From Pseudarthrobacter sulfonivorans (GTDB lineage: Bacteria; Actinomycetota; Actinomycetes; Actinomycetales; Micrococcaceae), in NCBI RefSeq assembly GCF_024391045.1, contig NZ_JANFCZ010000002.1:1-64000 (forward strand): 64,000 nucleotides of DNA, read 5' to 3'. A program made the translations under genes and the position numbers. Positions 35,854 to 46,763 of this stretch are shown here, in pieces. Below the pieces are notes generated by a model that saw only the letters and a program-made list of their open reading frames with translations, searched no databases and was not told the DNA's origin. Numbering within the stretch: the stretch's first letter is position 1; the number at the start of each line of letters is the position of its first letter.

Positions 35854-37443
35854 CTATTCCCACTCGATGGTTCCCGGCGGCTTGCTGGTCACGTCCAGCA
35901 CCACCCGGTTGACGCCCTCCACCTCGTTGGTGATCCGGTTGGAGATCCGGGCAAGCAGGTCATACGGCAGGCGGGACCAGTCGGCCGTCATGGCGTCCTC
36001 GGAGGACACGGGGCGCAGGACGATGGGGTGGCCGTAGGTGCGGCCGTCGCCCATCACGCCAACGCTGCGGACGTCGGCGAGCAGGACCACCGGCATCTGC
36101 CATACCTCGTTGTCCAGCCCGGCTGCGGTCAGCTCGGCGCGGGCGATGGCGTCCGCCTTGCGGAGCAGGTCCAGGCGTTCCTTGGTGACCTCGCCGACGA
36201 TGCGGATGCCCAGGCCGGGCCCGGGGAAAGGCTGGCGGCCGACGATTTCCTGCGGCAGGCCCAGCTGGGCGCCCACGGCGCGGACTTCGTCCTTGAACAG
36301 TGCGCGCAGCGGTTCCACGAGTTCGAACTGCAGGTCCTCGGGAAGTCCGCCCACGTTGTGGTGGCTCTTGATGTTGGCTGCACCCTCGCCGCCGCCGGAT
36401 TCGACGACGTCCGGGTACAGCGTGCCCTGGACCAGGAACTTGATTTTCTCGCCGTCGGCCGCAGCCTCGGCGATGATGGCCAGTTCAGCCTCTTCGAAGG
36501 CGCGGATGAATTCGCGGCCGATGATCTTGCGCTTGGTTTCCGGATCGCTGACACCGGCAAGCGCGGCCTGGAACCGCTCCTGCTCGTTGGCCACGTAGAG
36601 CTTGACGCCGGTGGCGGCCACGAAATCGCGCTCCACCTGTTCGGCTTCGCCTTCGCGCAGCAGCCCGTGATCCACGAAGACGCAGGTGAGTTGGTCGCCC
36701 ACGGCCCGCTGGACCAGCGCGGCGGCGACGGCGGAGTCAACGCCGCCGGAGAGGCCGCAGATTACCCGGGCGTCGCCGACCTGCTGGCGGATCCGGTCCA
36801 CCTGCTCCTCGAGGATGTTCCCGGTGGTCCAGTTGGGCTCGAGCTTCGCGCCCTTGAACAGGAAGTTCTCCAGCACCTGCTGGCCGTACGCCGAGTGCTT
36901 CACTTCGGGGTGCCACTGCACGCCGTACAGGCACTTCTCCTCGTTGGCGAACGCAGCCACTTCAGCGCCCGCGGTGGTGGCCAGCACTTCGAATCCTTCG
37001 GGAGCCGTGTGCACGGAGTCCCCGTGGCTCATCCAGGTGTTCTGGTCTTGGGGCATGCCCGCCAGCACGGAGCGGCCCTCGCCGAGGAGGGTGGTCCGGG
37101 TGGACCCGTACTCGCGCAGGCCTGTCTTGTCGACTTTTCCGCCCAGCGCGTTGGCCATGGCCTGGAAGCCGTAGCAGATGCCGAATACCGGAATCCCGGC
37201 CTCAAACAGATCAGCGCCCACGGAGGGTGCACCGTCCGCGTACACGCTGGACGGGCCACCCGAAAGGATGATGGCGGCGGGGTTCTTGGCGAGGAGCTGC
37301 TCGGTGCTGTAGGTATGCGGAACCACTTCCGAATACACATTCGCTTCCCGGACGCGGCGGGCAATCAGCTGCGCGTACTGGGCACCGTAGTCAACAACCA
37401 GCACCGGCTTCTGGGAAGTCTGGGATGCAGTGGGAGTAGTCAC
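35854..37443 (-). CDS. guaA: GMP synthase (glutamine-hydrolysing)
   Basis: 529 residues from a GTG. The class I amidotransferase domain has the nucleophile Cys90 ([12 protein letters not shown]) and His178/Glu180 (YGVQWHPE). The ATP-pyrophosphatase loop is [15 protein letters not shown], and the dimerisation domain ends [20 protein letters not shown]. It converts XMP to GMP. guaB and guaB3 lie 4-9 kb downstream on the same strand but not in the same operon. Confidence 0.97.
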   Translation of the reverse strand: MTTPTASQTSQKPVLVVDYGAQYAQLIARRVREANVYSEVVPHTYSTEQLLAKNPAAIILSGGPSSVYADGAPSVGADLFEAGIPVFGICYGFQAMANALGGKVDKTGLREYGSTRTTLLGEGRSVLAGMPQDQNTWMSHGDSVHTAPEGFEVLATTAGAEVAAFANEEKCLYGVQWHPEVKHSAYGQQVLENFLFKGAKLEPNWTTGNILEEQVDRIRQQVGDARVICGLSGGVDSAVAAALVQRAVGDQLTCVFVDHGLLREGEAEQVERDFVAATGVKLYVANEQERFQAALAGVSDPETKRKIIGREFIRAFEEAELAIIAEAAADGEKIKFLVQGTLYPDVVESGGGEGAANIKSHHNVGGLPEDLQFELVEPLRALFKDEVRAVGAQLGLPQEIVGRQPFPGPGLGIRIVGEVTKERLDLLRKADAIARAELTAAGLDNEVWQMPVVLLADVRSVGVMGDGRTYGHPIVLRPVSSEDAMTADWSRLPYDLLARISNRITNEVEGVNRVVLDVTSKPPGTIEWE

Positions 37444-37545
37444 CGTACTAGCCTACTTTGCGCGGTTGCCCCGCCGCACGTTCCAGACCCCGGGTGTGAC
37501 GGAGCAGACGTCCGACGGCGGGGGCTCGCCCGCCGCTGCCGGGCG

Positions 37546-38046
37546 TCAGTACCGCTGCGCCGCCTGCGGGTGGGCGGCAAGTTCGGCCTCGACCTCGGCG
37601 TGGAATTTCTTCTCCACGAAGAAGGAGAGGAAGGGCACCACGCCGCCCAGTGCCAGCAGGATCAGCTTCAGGAACGGCCAGCGCATCAGCGTCCAGAGCC
37701 GGAAGTTGGAGATCAGGTACACCACGTACATCCAGCCGTGCACAATCAGCACGGCAACGGAAACGTTGACCCCGCCCAGGACGCCCTGGGGTTCAGCGTC
37801 GGCGAAGCCCAGGCCGAAGGGCTGGCCGGTGACGGCGTTTGTTCCGCCTGCGAACAGGTACTGGCCAAACGCGTACCGTGCCACCAGTTCGGCGCACAGC
37901 AGGAGCAGCATCCCGCCGGTCAGGTAGGCCATCACTTTGTAGAACTTCAGCGCGGACCGGATCTGTGCCTCGGTGCCGCCGAAGCGGCGTTTCTTGTTTT
38001 TTCCCTGGGCGGAACCCTGCTGGACGGCCGGTTTCGGTTCGATCAT
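37546..38046 (-). CDS. DUF3817 integral membrane protein
   Basis: 166 residues. A charged N-terminus (about 35 residues) precedes about three membrane helices (YLTGGMLLLLCAELVARYAF, VAVLIVHGWMYVVYLIS, FLKLILLALGGVVPFLSFFVE). The short motif HGWMYVVYLISNFRLW is typical of DUF3817 proteins, which are common in actinobacteria and related to a domain found in some transporters. The ATG overlaps the SURF1 stop by four bases (ATGA), so the two are translationally coupled. Confidence 0.88.
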   Translation of the reverse strand: MIEPKPAVQQGSAQGKNKKRRFGGTEAQIRSALKFYKVMAYLTGGMLLLLCAELVARYAFGQYLFAGGTNAVTGQPFGLGFADAEPQGVLGGVNVSVAVLIVHGWMYVVYLISNFRLWTLMRWPFLKLILLALGGVVPFLSFFVEKKFHAEVEAELAAHPQAAQRY

Positions 38047-38903
38047 GGCTTTACCTTTTGTTGGATCTGTTCAGAGGTTGGTGGGCTGGGAGGTGTGGGC
38101 GGAACATCATCGTGGACGTCGTCGTCGAGGTCCTCTTCCAGGCCGCGCCGGTAGTCGTCCTGCACCAGCCGCCACCAGATGAACAGGGCGAAGCCGGCGA
38201 AGACCACCCACTCGAGGGAGTAGAAGGCGTTGAGCCAGTTGACCTTTTGTGCCGGCGGCTGCGGACCGATGTTCAGCGGCTTGAGGTCGCCGCCGGCCGC
38301 CGCCGCGCTCACGTCGGTGCCGTCCGTGACTTCGGCGGTGGCGGCGACAAATCCCGGGTAGCTGCTGATATCCCAGAAGTTGATGAGTTCGGCGACCGAG
38401 ACGGCGGTGGCGCGTCCCGCTTCCGGCGCGGTGGCAGGCAGCGGTGATTCGGACGGGAGAAGCCGTCCGGTCAGGCGGACGGTGCCCGACGGCGGGGCGC
38501 CGGCGTCGGCGGGATCAGCCACCCAGCCGCGGGCGACCGGTATCCATGTCTCGGGGGAAGCGGCTACGCCGCTGAGGGCAGGCGCCCCTTTGACGGCGAA
38601 GGCGGAAACCACCCAGTACCCTGTGTTTCCGTCCTTGAGGCGTCCCGGAACCAGGACCTGTTTTACGGGGTCATACGTGCCTTCCGCCGAAACCATCTGG
38701 TCGGACGCGGTCCCGGGGAAGAAGTTTCCAGGCTCAAGGGTCTCCGTGAGCGCCCTGGTATCTTCGGTGGCCGGGTTGACTGGAACCTCAGGTTGCACGG
38801 ACCGCCCGAACTGCCACTGGCTGAGCAGGACAAACACCCCGGAGACGACGATCGCGAACACCAGGCCGGCGATCCATCGGGGCTTAAGGGCTGTTTTCCA
38901 CAC
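38043..38903 (-). CDS. SURF1-family cytochrome oxidase biogenesis protein
   Basis: 286 residues. Two membrane helices at the ends (WIAGLVFAIVVSGVFVLLSQWQ and AFYSLEWVVFAGFALFIWWRL) flank an extracytoplasmic domain containing GTYDPVKQVLVPGR and WIPVARGWV, typical of SURF1. The C-terminus is acidic. SURF1 helps insert heme into cytochrome c oxidase subunit I. No oxidase genes are adjacent. Coupled to the DUF3817 gene downstream. Confidence 0.9.
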   Translation of the reverse strand: MWKTALKPRWIAGLVFAIVVSGVFVLLSQWQFGRSVQPEVPVNPATEDTRALTETLEPGNFFPGTASDQMVSAEGTYDPVKQVLVPGRLKDGNTGYWVVSAFAVKGAPALSGVAASPETWIPVARGWVADPADAGAPPSGTVRLTGRLLPSESPLPATAPEAGRATAVSVAELINFWDISSYPGFVAATAEVTDGTDVSAAAAGGDLKPLNIGPQPPAQKVNWLNAFYSLEWVVFAGFALFIWWRLVQDDYRRGLEEDLDDDVHDDVPPTPPSPPTSEQIQQKVKP

Positions 38904-38962
38904 CCCTTAACCGTACTTCGTTCCGCTGTAGAACAACTAAACGTGCCGGTCCCTGCCCCTTG

Positions 38963-39021
38963 AGTGGGGCAGCAGGGTCCCTGCGTGGCGACGCAGTCGA
39001 CACGAAAGGGCCTGCCCCACT
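38963..39021. terminator. Nested hairpins downstream of the PTS EIIA gene
   Basis: AGTGGGGCAG (38963-38972) pairs with CTGCCCCACT (39012-39021), enclosing a second stem CTGCGT/ACGCAG (38981-38996). A competing stem CTGCCCC/GGGGCAG lies at 38953-38972. The outer arm touches the EIIA stop codon, so the structure sits right at the gene end. Mutually exclusive folds are possible. Confidence 0.6.
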
Positions 39022-39509
39022 TAGTGGTCGAAGAACACCAGGCTGGAGTTGATCAGCTCTGCGATGACTTCGGCGTCGTAGGCCCGGCGCAGTGACTCCC
39101 GGAAGGACTCCTTGGACAGTGAGCGGGCCAACGTGGCCAGCACTTCCAGGTGATCCGAAAACGAGCTGGCCGGGGTGGCAATCAGCAGGATGACGGTGGC
39201 GGGACCGTCTGCGGCGCCGAAGTCCAGCGCGTGCCCGTATTTGGTGATCCCGACGGCGATGGACGTCCGCGAGACGTACTCACTGCGTGCGTGGGGCAGG
39301 CCGATCCCTCCGGGCAGGCCGGTGGCAAGCTGGTGTTCCCGGGCGTTGACGTGCTCAAGGAAGCCCGCCAGGTCCGTAACCCGGCCGGCCGCGAAGAGCC
39401 GTTCCGCGAGTTGCGCCGCAGCATCTGCCTTGTCCGTTGCCTCCAACTCCAGAATCACCAGTTCGGAGGTGGTCAGATCGGCATCGTACCGGTCAAGTGG
39501 TTCGGCCAA
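39021..39509 (-). CDS. PTS EIIA domain protein (fructose/mannitol type), stand-alone
   Basis: 162 residues. A PTS_EIIA_2 domain with the phosphorylatable His73 in TGLPGGIGLPHARS. The end contains LATLARSLSKESFRESLRRA. No EIIB/EIIC is fused or adjacent. The gene starts 46 bases after glpD on the same strand, so it may be co-transcribed with glycerol-3-phosphate oxidation and act in regulation, as EIIA-Ntr proteins do (inference). Confidence 0.9.
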   Translation of the reverse strand: MAEPLDRYDADLTTSELVILELEATDKADAAAQLAERLFAAGRVTDLAGFLEHVNAREHQLATGLPGGIGLPHARSEYVSRTSIAVGITKYGHALDFGAADGPATVILLIATPASSFSDHLEVLATLARSLSKESFRESLRRAYDAEVIAELINSSLVFFDH

Positions 39510-39555
39510 GGCGGGTTCCTTCGGTCAGGTGAGGTGTGGAGTTGCTGACGGCCCC

Positions 39556-41295
39556 TCAGCGCAACGGGACAATGTCCTCCACGCCGAGGCGGGCGGCGTC
39601 GGCTGATTCGTCGTCCGGCTGCTGCTGGCTCAGCCGTTCGGCCTCAACCCGGGCGATGTAGTGCTTTATTTCGCTTTCGCGCTGCACGTCGCTCCAGCCA
39701 AGAACTTCGCCCATCAGTGTAGCGACTACAGGCACGGCGGACACGCCGCGGTCCCACGCTTCAATGGAAATCCGGGTCCGCCGGGTCAGCACGTCATGGA
39801 CGTGCCGAGCGCCTTCGTGGGTGGCCGCGTAGACGGCTTCCGCCTGCAGGTAGTCGTCGGCGCCGGGCAGCGGCTCCGCGAGTTCTGGCCGTTCCTTGAT
39901 GATGGCGAGCACTTCGGGCGTCATGGAGCCGTAGCGGTTGAGCAGGTGCTCCACCCTGGCCACATGGACGCCGTATTCCTCGGCTGTCCTGCTCCTGCGG
40001 TTCCAGGCGGCTTTGAAGCCGCTCGCCCCGAGCAGCGGGATGGTTTCGGTGCAGCTCGGCGGGACCCGCTCATCCATGGTGCGGGTAGCCTCGTCCACCG
40101 CGTCCTTGGCCATCACGCGGTACGTGGTCCACTTGCCGCCGGCCACCACCACCAGGCCGGGGACGGGGTGTGCCACCACGTGTTCGCGGGAGAGTTTCGC
40201 GGTGGAGTCGCTCTCACCGGCCAGGAGCGGACGGAGCCCTGCGTAAACCCCTTCGACGTCTTCGCGCGTCAGGGGCCGCTTCAGCACTTTGTTGACGTGT
40301 TCGAGGATGTAATCGATGTCCTTGCTGGAGGCCGCCGGGTGGGCTTTGTCCAGATGCCAGTCGGTGTCGGTGGTCCCGATAATCCAGTGCCGGCCCCACG
40401 GGATCACAAACAGCACCGATTTTTCGGTCCGCAGGATCAGGCCAACGGTGGACTGGAACCGGTCGCGGGGCACCACCAGGTGAATGCCCTTGGACGCCCG
40501 GACCTTCAGCTGCCCGCGGTCCGTGACCATCGCCTGGGTTTCGTCGGTCCACACCCCGGTGGCGTTGATGACCTGCTTGGCACGGATGTTGAAGTACGAA
40601 CCGTCCTCATGGTTGACCACCTTGGCGCCCACCACGCGTTCGCCTTCCCGGAGGAAGTCCACCACGGCCATCTGGTTCACCGCGTGGGCGCCGTAGTGGG
40701 CTGCCGTCCGGATCAGGTTGGCGCAGTACTTCGCGTCGTCCACCTGGCCGTCGTAGTAGCGGATCGACCCCACAAAGGCATCGTTTTTGAGGCTGGGCGC
40801 GGCCCGGAGGGTACCCCGCCGGCTGAGGTGCTTGTGGAACGGCACGCCCCGCCGGTGCCCGTTGGAGACGGACATCAGGTCATAGAGGGCAATGCCGGCC
40901 CCCACGTAGGGACGCTCGAGGAAGGGCTTGGTCAGCGGGTACAGGAACGGCACGGGCCGGGCCAGGTGCGGGGCGATCTCTGACAGCAGCAGTCCACGCT
41001 CCTGCAATGCTTCCTTGACCAGCGCGAAGTCCAGCATCTCCAGGTAGCGCAGGCCGCCATGGATGAGCTTGGATGACCTCGACGACGTGCCGGCAGCCCA
41101 GTCGCTGGCCTCCACAATGCCCACGCTCAGGCCTCGGGTCACCGCGTCCAGGGCCGACCCGGTGCCCACGATCCCGCCGCCCACAATGAGGATGTCCAGT
41201 TCATTGCCGGGCTCGGACGTTGCCTTCAGCCGGGCAATCGATGCTTCCCGGGCTGCGGGCCCCAGGGCACCGCCTTCGTTTGGAACACTGTTCAT
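39556..41295 (-). CDS. glpD: Glycerol-3-phosphate dehydrogenase (FAD, aerobic)
   Basis: 579 residues. The FAD-binding Rossmann motif ILIVGGGIVGTGSALDAVTR is at about 36-55, followed by SSRSSKLIHGGLRYLE, ATGVWTDE, PWGRHWIIGTTDTDW and the C-terminal GGKWTTYRVMAKDAVDEA. It oxidises sn-glycerol-3-phosphate to DHAP at the membrane. Its length matches actinobacterial GlpD with the extra C-terminal domain. glpF and glpK are not in the window. Confidence 0.95.
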   Translation of the reverse strand: MNSVPNEGGALGPAAREASIARLKATSEPGNELDILIVGGGIVGTGSALDAVTRGLSVGIVEASDWAAGTSSRSSKLIHGGLRYLEMLDFALVKEALQERGLLLSEIAPHLARPVPFLYPLTKPFLERPYVGAGIALYDLMSVSNGHRRGVPFHKHLSRRGTLRAAPSLKNDAFVGSIRYYDGQVDDAKYCANLIRTAAHYGAHAVNQMAVVDFLREGERVVGAKVVNHEDGSYFNIRAKQVINATGVWTDETQAMVTDRGQLKVRASKGIHLVVPRDRFQSTVGLILRTEKSVLFVIPWGRHWIIGTTDTDWHLDKAHPAASSKDIDYILEHVNKVLKRPLTREDVEGVYAGLRPLLAGESDSTAKLSREHVVAHPVPGLVVVAGGKWTTYRVMAKDAVDEATRTMDERVPPSCTETIPLLGASGFKAAWNRRSRTAEEYGVHVARVEHLLNRYGSMTPEVLAIIKERPELAEPLPGADDYLQAEAVYAATHEGARHVHDVLTRRTRISIEAWDRGVSAVPVVATLMGEVLGWSDVQRESEIKHYIARVEAERLSQQQPDDESADAARLGVEDIVPLR

Positions 41296-41378
41296 GGAAC
41301 GCCTCCCCTTGCCGCTGCTGCCGGTAGTAACCCCACACTACTTCGTTGCCGCGCAGTTGGGCAGGCGTTCGGGGACCC

Positions 41379-42515
41379 TTAGTTACCTACGTACGGGGAC
41401 ACCACGACGTCGACGCGCTGGAACTCCTTCAGATCCGAGTACCCCGTGGTGGCCATCGAACGGCGGAGCGCACCGATGAGGTTCGACGTGCCGTTGGTGT
41501 GATGGCCCGGCCCGAAGAGCACCTCCTGGAGCGGCCCCACCGTGCCCACGTTGGCCCGGTCGCCGCGGGGCAGTTCCAGGTGGTGTGCCTCCTGGCCCCA
41601 GTGCCAGCCCTTGCCCGGAGCCTCTTCGGCCCGTGCGAGCGCGCTGCCGAGCATGACGGCGTCGGCGCCCATGGCGATTGCCTTGACGATGTCACCCGAG
41701 GTGCCCATGCCGCCGTCGGCGATGACGTGGACGTAGCGTCCGCCCGATTCGTCCATGTAGTCACGGCGGGCGGCGGCGACGTCGGAGATCGCGGACGCCA
41801 TGGGCGAATGGATTCCCAGCGCGCGTCGGGTGGTACCGGTGGCTCCCCCGCCGAAGCCGACCAGGACGCCGGCCGCGCCGGTCCGCATCAGGTGCAGGGC
41901 GGGCGTGTAGCCTGCCGCGCCGCCCACAATCACCGGTACGTCGAGTTCGTAAATGAACTGCTTCAGGTTCAGCGGTTCGTCGTCTTTCGAGACATGCTCT
42001 GCGGAGACGGTGGTCCCGCGGATAACAAAGATGTCGACGCCGGCGGCCACCACGGTCTTGTAGTGTTCCTGGGTGCGCTGCGGTGTCAGCGATCCGGCCA
42101 CGGTCACACCGGCGGCGCGGATCTCGGCCAGGCGGGACGTGATCAGGTCGGGCTGGATGGGAGCCTGGTAGAGCTCCTGCATACGGCCGGTCACCGCGGG
42201 GCTGTTGACCTCGTCCTCGAGCGCGGCGATCTCATCAAGGACGGACTGCGGATCCTCGTAGCGGGTCCAGAGGCCCTCCAGGTCCAGGACACCCAAGCCG
42301 CCCAGACGTCCCAGCGCAATGGCCGTCTCGGGTGACATGGCCGAATCCATCGGCGCCCCGATCACCGGCATCTCGAACTTGTACGCATCAATCTGCCAGG
42401 AGACAGACACGTCCTTGGGGTCGCGGGTACGACGGTTGGGGACGATCGCAATGTCATCCAGGGAGTAGGCACGACGCCCACGCTTGCCACGGCCGATCTC
42501 GATCTCGTAAGTCAC
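41379..42515 (-). CDS. guaB3: GuaB3-type IMP dehydrogenase-related protein
   Basis: 378 residues. An IMPDH-like TIM barrel without CBS domains. It starts with the family-typical EIGRGKRGRRAYSLDDIAIV and contains VIADGGMGTSGDIVKAIAMGADAVMLGSAL. The active-site loop reads GFGGGATGTTRRALG, lacking the catalytic Cys found in true IMPDH (GSICTTR). Actinobacteria commonly carry GuaB3 beside real GuaB. Here glpD is downstream and real guaB lies about 2.5 kb upstream. The biochemical role is not certain. Confidence 0.92.
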   Translation of the reverse strand: MTYEIEIGRGKRGRRAYSLDDIAIVPNRRTRDPKDVSVSWQIDAYKFEMPVIGAPMDSAMSPETAIALGRLGGLGVLDLEGLWTRYEDPQSVLDEIAALEDEVNSPAVTGRMQELYQAPIQPDLITSRLAEIRAAGVTVAGSLTPQRTQEHYKTVVAAGVDIFVIRGTTVSAEHVSKDDEPLNLKQFIYELDVPVIVGGAAGYTPALHLMRTGAAGVLVGFGGGATGTTRRALGIHSPMASAISDVAAARRDYMDESGGRYVHVIADGGMGTSGDIVKAIAMGADAVMLGSALARAEEAPGKGWHWGQEAHHLELPRGDRANVGTVGPLQEVLFGPGHHTNGTSNLIGALRRSMATTGYSDLKEFQRVDVVVSPYVGN

Positions 42516-42562
42516 TGCTCTAGGTTATCCCAGCCCCGGTGCTGTGCTGGCTACAGTGTCGT

Positions 42563-43183
42563 ATGGGAAAGCGCTGGATCTTCGACGGGCACATTGCCGG
42601 CATAGGAACACAGTCCGGAATTCGGGCCGTTGTGGGCGTTTGGCAGCATTCCCCCTTCGGGTCCTTCGCGGACGTTATGATCGAGCACCCGTCAGGAGAC
42701 CGGCTCCTGCTGGCCCCCACGCAGGAGGTGGCCGGCTTCATTTCCGGCACCTACAACTTTGACCGGGTCGTTGTGGTTGAAGTGAACGTGGTGTTGACGG
42801 ATCGGTTCTTAAGGGTCGACGCCGGCCCCCTGGCACTGCAGGCAGGCATCGGCCGCAGGACCCTCCTCGGCGCCGTCCTCCGCGCGGTGCCGCGGCCCCT
42901 CGCCGTGCACCCGGCCTGGCTGCGGGCCATCGGTCCGCTGGCGGCGCTCCTCAGTCCCGGGGCCAGGACGGCCGGAACTGCCGGGAGCGGCAGGCTTGAA
43001 TATTATGGCGTGACTGATCTGCACCGGGTCAGCTCCGCCGTCGTGAGCTGGGACGGCGTTGACGCCGGCGCGTTGGCTCCCATCCGGCCCGGCGTGAATT
43101 TCGGGTTCAGCAGCGTTCCGGCCCGGCCCGGCGTGTCCCGGGTGCGGACCACCATTGTGGCCGGGACCGCTGAAGGGGGCTAG
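42563..43183 (+). CDS. Conserved hypothetical protein
   Basis: 206 residues, no signal peptide or membrane helix. It begins MGKRWIFDGHIAGIGTQSG, is mostly predicted beta-strand in the first 90 residues, and contains a hydrophobic helical stretch in the middle. No catalytic motif is seen. Similar proteins occur in Micrococcaceae, but I know no function. Its stop shares a CTAG with the stop of the convergent ABC transporter gene. Confidence 0.65.
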   Translation: MGKRWIFDGHIAGIGTQSGIRAVVGVWQHSPFGSFADVMIEHPSGDRLLLAPTQEVAGFISGTYNFDRVVVVEVNVVLTDRFLRVDAGPLALQAGIGRRTLLGAVLRAVPRPLAVHPAWLRAIGPLAALLSPGARTAGTAGSGRLEYYGVTDLHRVSSAVVSWDGVDAGALAPIRPGVNFGFSSVPARPGVSRVRTTIVAGTAEGG

Positions 43184-45021
43184 GGTCCGCTCTGGGGATC
43201 AAGGCTCAGCTGGGACTCAAACATCCTGAAGTACCGGCCACGCAGCGCTACCAGTTCCTTGTGGGTGCCCTGCTCCACCACCTGCCCGTCCTCGAGCATG
43301 TAGACGACGTCCGCCTTCTCGATGGTGGCGAGGCGGTGGCTGATGGCAATGATGGTGCTGCTGCGGTCCGCAAACAGCCGGGTGAAGATCCGGTGTTCCG
43401 CCAGCGCGTCGATGGCTGACGTTGGTTCGTCCATCACCATGAAAGCAGCATCGCGGTAAAAGTTTCGGGCCATCGCCAGGCGCTGCCACTGCCCGCCGGA
43501 GAGCCCGCTGCCTTTCCGGCCGCGCGGATCCTCCATCCAGTTGCTGACGTGGTTGTCCAGCCCGTGCGGCAGTTTGTTGATGAATTCGAGGGCTTCGGCG
43601 TCGGCGGCCGCCCGCCGGATCCGGTCATCGTCCCGGGGTGAATCGACGTCACCAAAGCGGATGTTTTCCGCGGCTGTCGCGAACTCGTACTTCAGGAATT
43701 CCTGGCTCAGCACCGCCAGGTGGCGGTGCCAGGAGGTGACATCGACGGCGGCGAGATCCACGCCGTCGAGCATTACCTGCCCGGAATCCGGAGCGTAAAG
43801 CCCGGCCAGGATCCTGATCAGGGTGGACTTCCCGGCGCCGTTCTCCCCCACGATGGCAACGTGCTGCCCTTCCCGGATGGTCATGCTGATGCCGCGGATC
43901 ACCTCGAGGTCGCTGCCGGTGTAGGTGAACCGGATGTCCCGCAGCTCCACCGTCCCGGGGGCCTGCAGCAGGGCCGGTGCGTGGCGCGAGTGGACCGGGA
44001 GGGCCATGAAAAGTTCGTAGTCCTTGAGGTTCGCTAGGTCCTCATCGATGGAACTCAGCGACGACACCAGGTTGTTGGCCGTGGACAGGGCGCGGCTGAC
44101 AATCTGCTGGACGTACAGGAACTGGCCCACCGGCTGAGCATGCGCGATGATCTGCCCCACCACCCAGATCAGCGAGACCACTTCGGCGCCGTACTGCAGC
44201 GCGTCGGCGGCCAGCTGCTTGGGAATGTAACGCTTCTGGAAGTCCAGGCGGCGGCGTTCGTCCGCGTCGCGCAGCCGGGAACGGAGGTCCATCAGGTAAG
44301 CCACGATCCCGTACAGGCGCATCTCGGCGATGTGCTGCGGGCGGAGCAGGTTCGTTTCGATCATCCGGCGCTGGCGGCGCGAATCCACCTGCGTGTTCCA
44401 GTGCGCGATCTGTTCCCGGGACAGCTTGAACTGCAGGTACACACTGGGCACGATCGCCACGAGCACAATCACGGCGATCCACCAGCTGACCAGCAGCAGC
44501 GCACCGATCGCCAGGATCACCGAGACCAGCTGGGTGAAGATCGCGGCGATGCGGTCCAGGACCCGGGCATAGGAATCCGAGAACCGTTTGGCGCGGTCGT
44601 AGAGGTCCACGGTCTCTTTGTCGTCGTACCGCCAGAACTCCAGCGCGAGGAACCGCTCGTACATCTGGTCGCCCACGATGGCGCCCACTTTAAAGCTCAT
44701 GAGCTGCTGGATGTACCGGTCCAGGCTGCCGAAGGCACCCCAGAAAAGCCCCAGGGCGGCCGTGACTATCACGTAAATGATTGCCTGCTGTCCCGCCGCG
44801 GCATTGCCCGCGTAGGCCGCCGCCAAGGCGGTGGTGGTCAGCGCGGCAAAGTACGTGGTGACCAGCGGCAGGGTCGCCGAGATCAGCGACCCCACAACCT
44901 TCATCACGACGGCGGCAGGCGAGGCCCGGAAGCTGACGCGCAGCACCTGGGCCACGGCCCGGGCGTAGGGCCCCACCGTCAATTTCCGGCTGGGCGTGCG
45001 GGCGGGCCGCAGCTCAGACAC
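43180..45021 (-). CDS. ABC transporter, fused permease-ATPase (exporter type)
   Basis: 613 residues from a GTG. An N-terminal six-helix exporter domain (about 30-340) is followed by an ATPase with VGENGAGKSTLIRILAGLY, LSGGQWQRLAMARNFY, FMVMDEPTSAID and ISHRLATIEKAD. It should work as a homodimer. The closest pattern is lipid/peptide/multidrug exporters; the substrate is unknown. It starts five bases after the guaB stop, so it is probably co-transcribed with guaB, an unexpected pairing. Confidence 0.92.
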   Translation of the reverse strand: MSELRPARTPSRKLTVGPYARAVAQVLRVSFRASPAAVVMKVVGSLISATLPLVTTYFAALTTTALAAAYAGNAAAGQQAIIYVIVTAALGLFWGAFGSLDRYIQQLMSFKVGAIVGDQMYERFLALEFWRYDDKETVDLYDRAKRFSDSYARVLDRIAAIFTQLVSVILAIGALLLVSWWIAVIVLVAIVPSVYLQFKLSREQIAHWNTQVDSRRQRRMIETNLLRPQHIAEMRLYGIVAYLMDLRSRLRDADERRRLDFQKRYIPKQLAADALQYGAEVVSLIWVVGQIIAHAQPVGQFLYVQQIVSRALSTANNLVSSLSSIDEDLANLKDYELFMALPVHSRHAPALLQAPGTVELRDIRFTYTGSDLEVIRGISMTIREGQHVAIVGENGAGKSTLIRILAGLYAPDSGQVMLDGVDLAAVDVTSWHRHLAVLSQEFLKYEFATAAENIRFGDVDSPRDDDRIRRAAADAEALEFINKLPHGLDNHVSNWMEDPRGRKGSGLSGGQWQRLAMARNFYRDAAFMVMDEPTSAIDALAEHRIFTRLFADRSSTIIAISHRLATIEKADVVYMLEDGQVVEQGTHKELVALRGRYFRMFESQLSLDPQSGP

Positions 45022-45026
45022 GCCCG

Positions 45027-46628
<1,602 letters not shown>

Positions 46629-46763
46629 CTAATAAGTTTGTGCCTCACGCACGGAAGCCATGCGGAAAGCTTTGTGTAAATATTAGAACCTCGCGGCCGA
46701 TCCCCCTATTCCGGGAGCGCGTTGTGAGCAAGGGCACTCCCCCGGGCCGTGGCAGCCGTGCCG

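Noticed and set aside
36028..38154. Plus-strand open frame of 708 codons opposite guaA and DUF3817
   Set aside because: Antisense reading of three real genes; no recognisable motif.
38953..38972. HspR (HAIR) site because of CTTGAGT
   Set aside because: The matching ACTCAAG arm is absent; the sequence belongs to a terminator-like hairpin.
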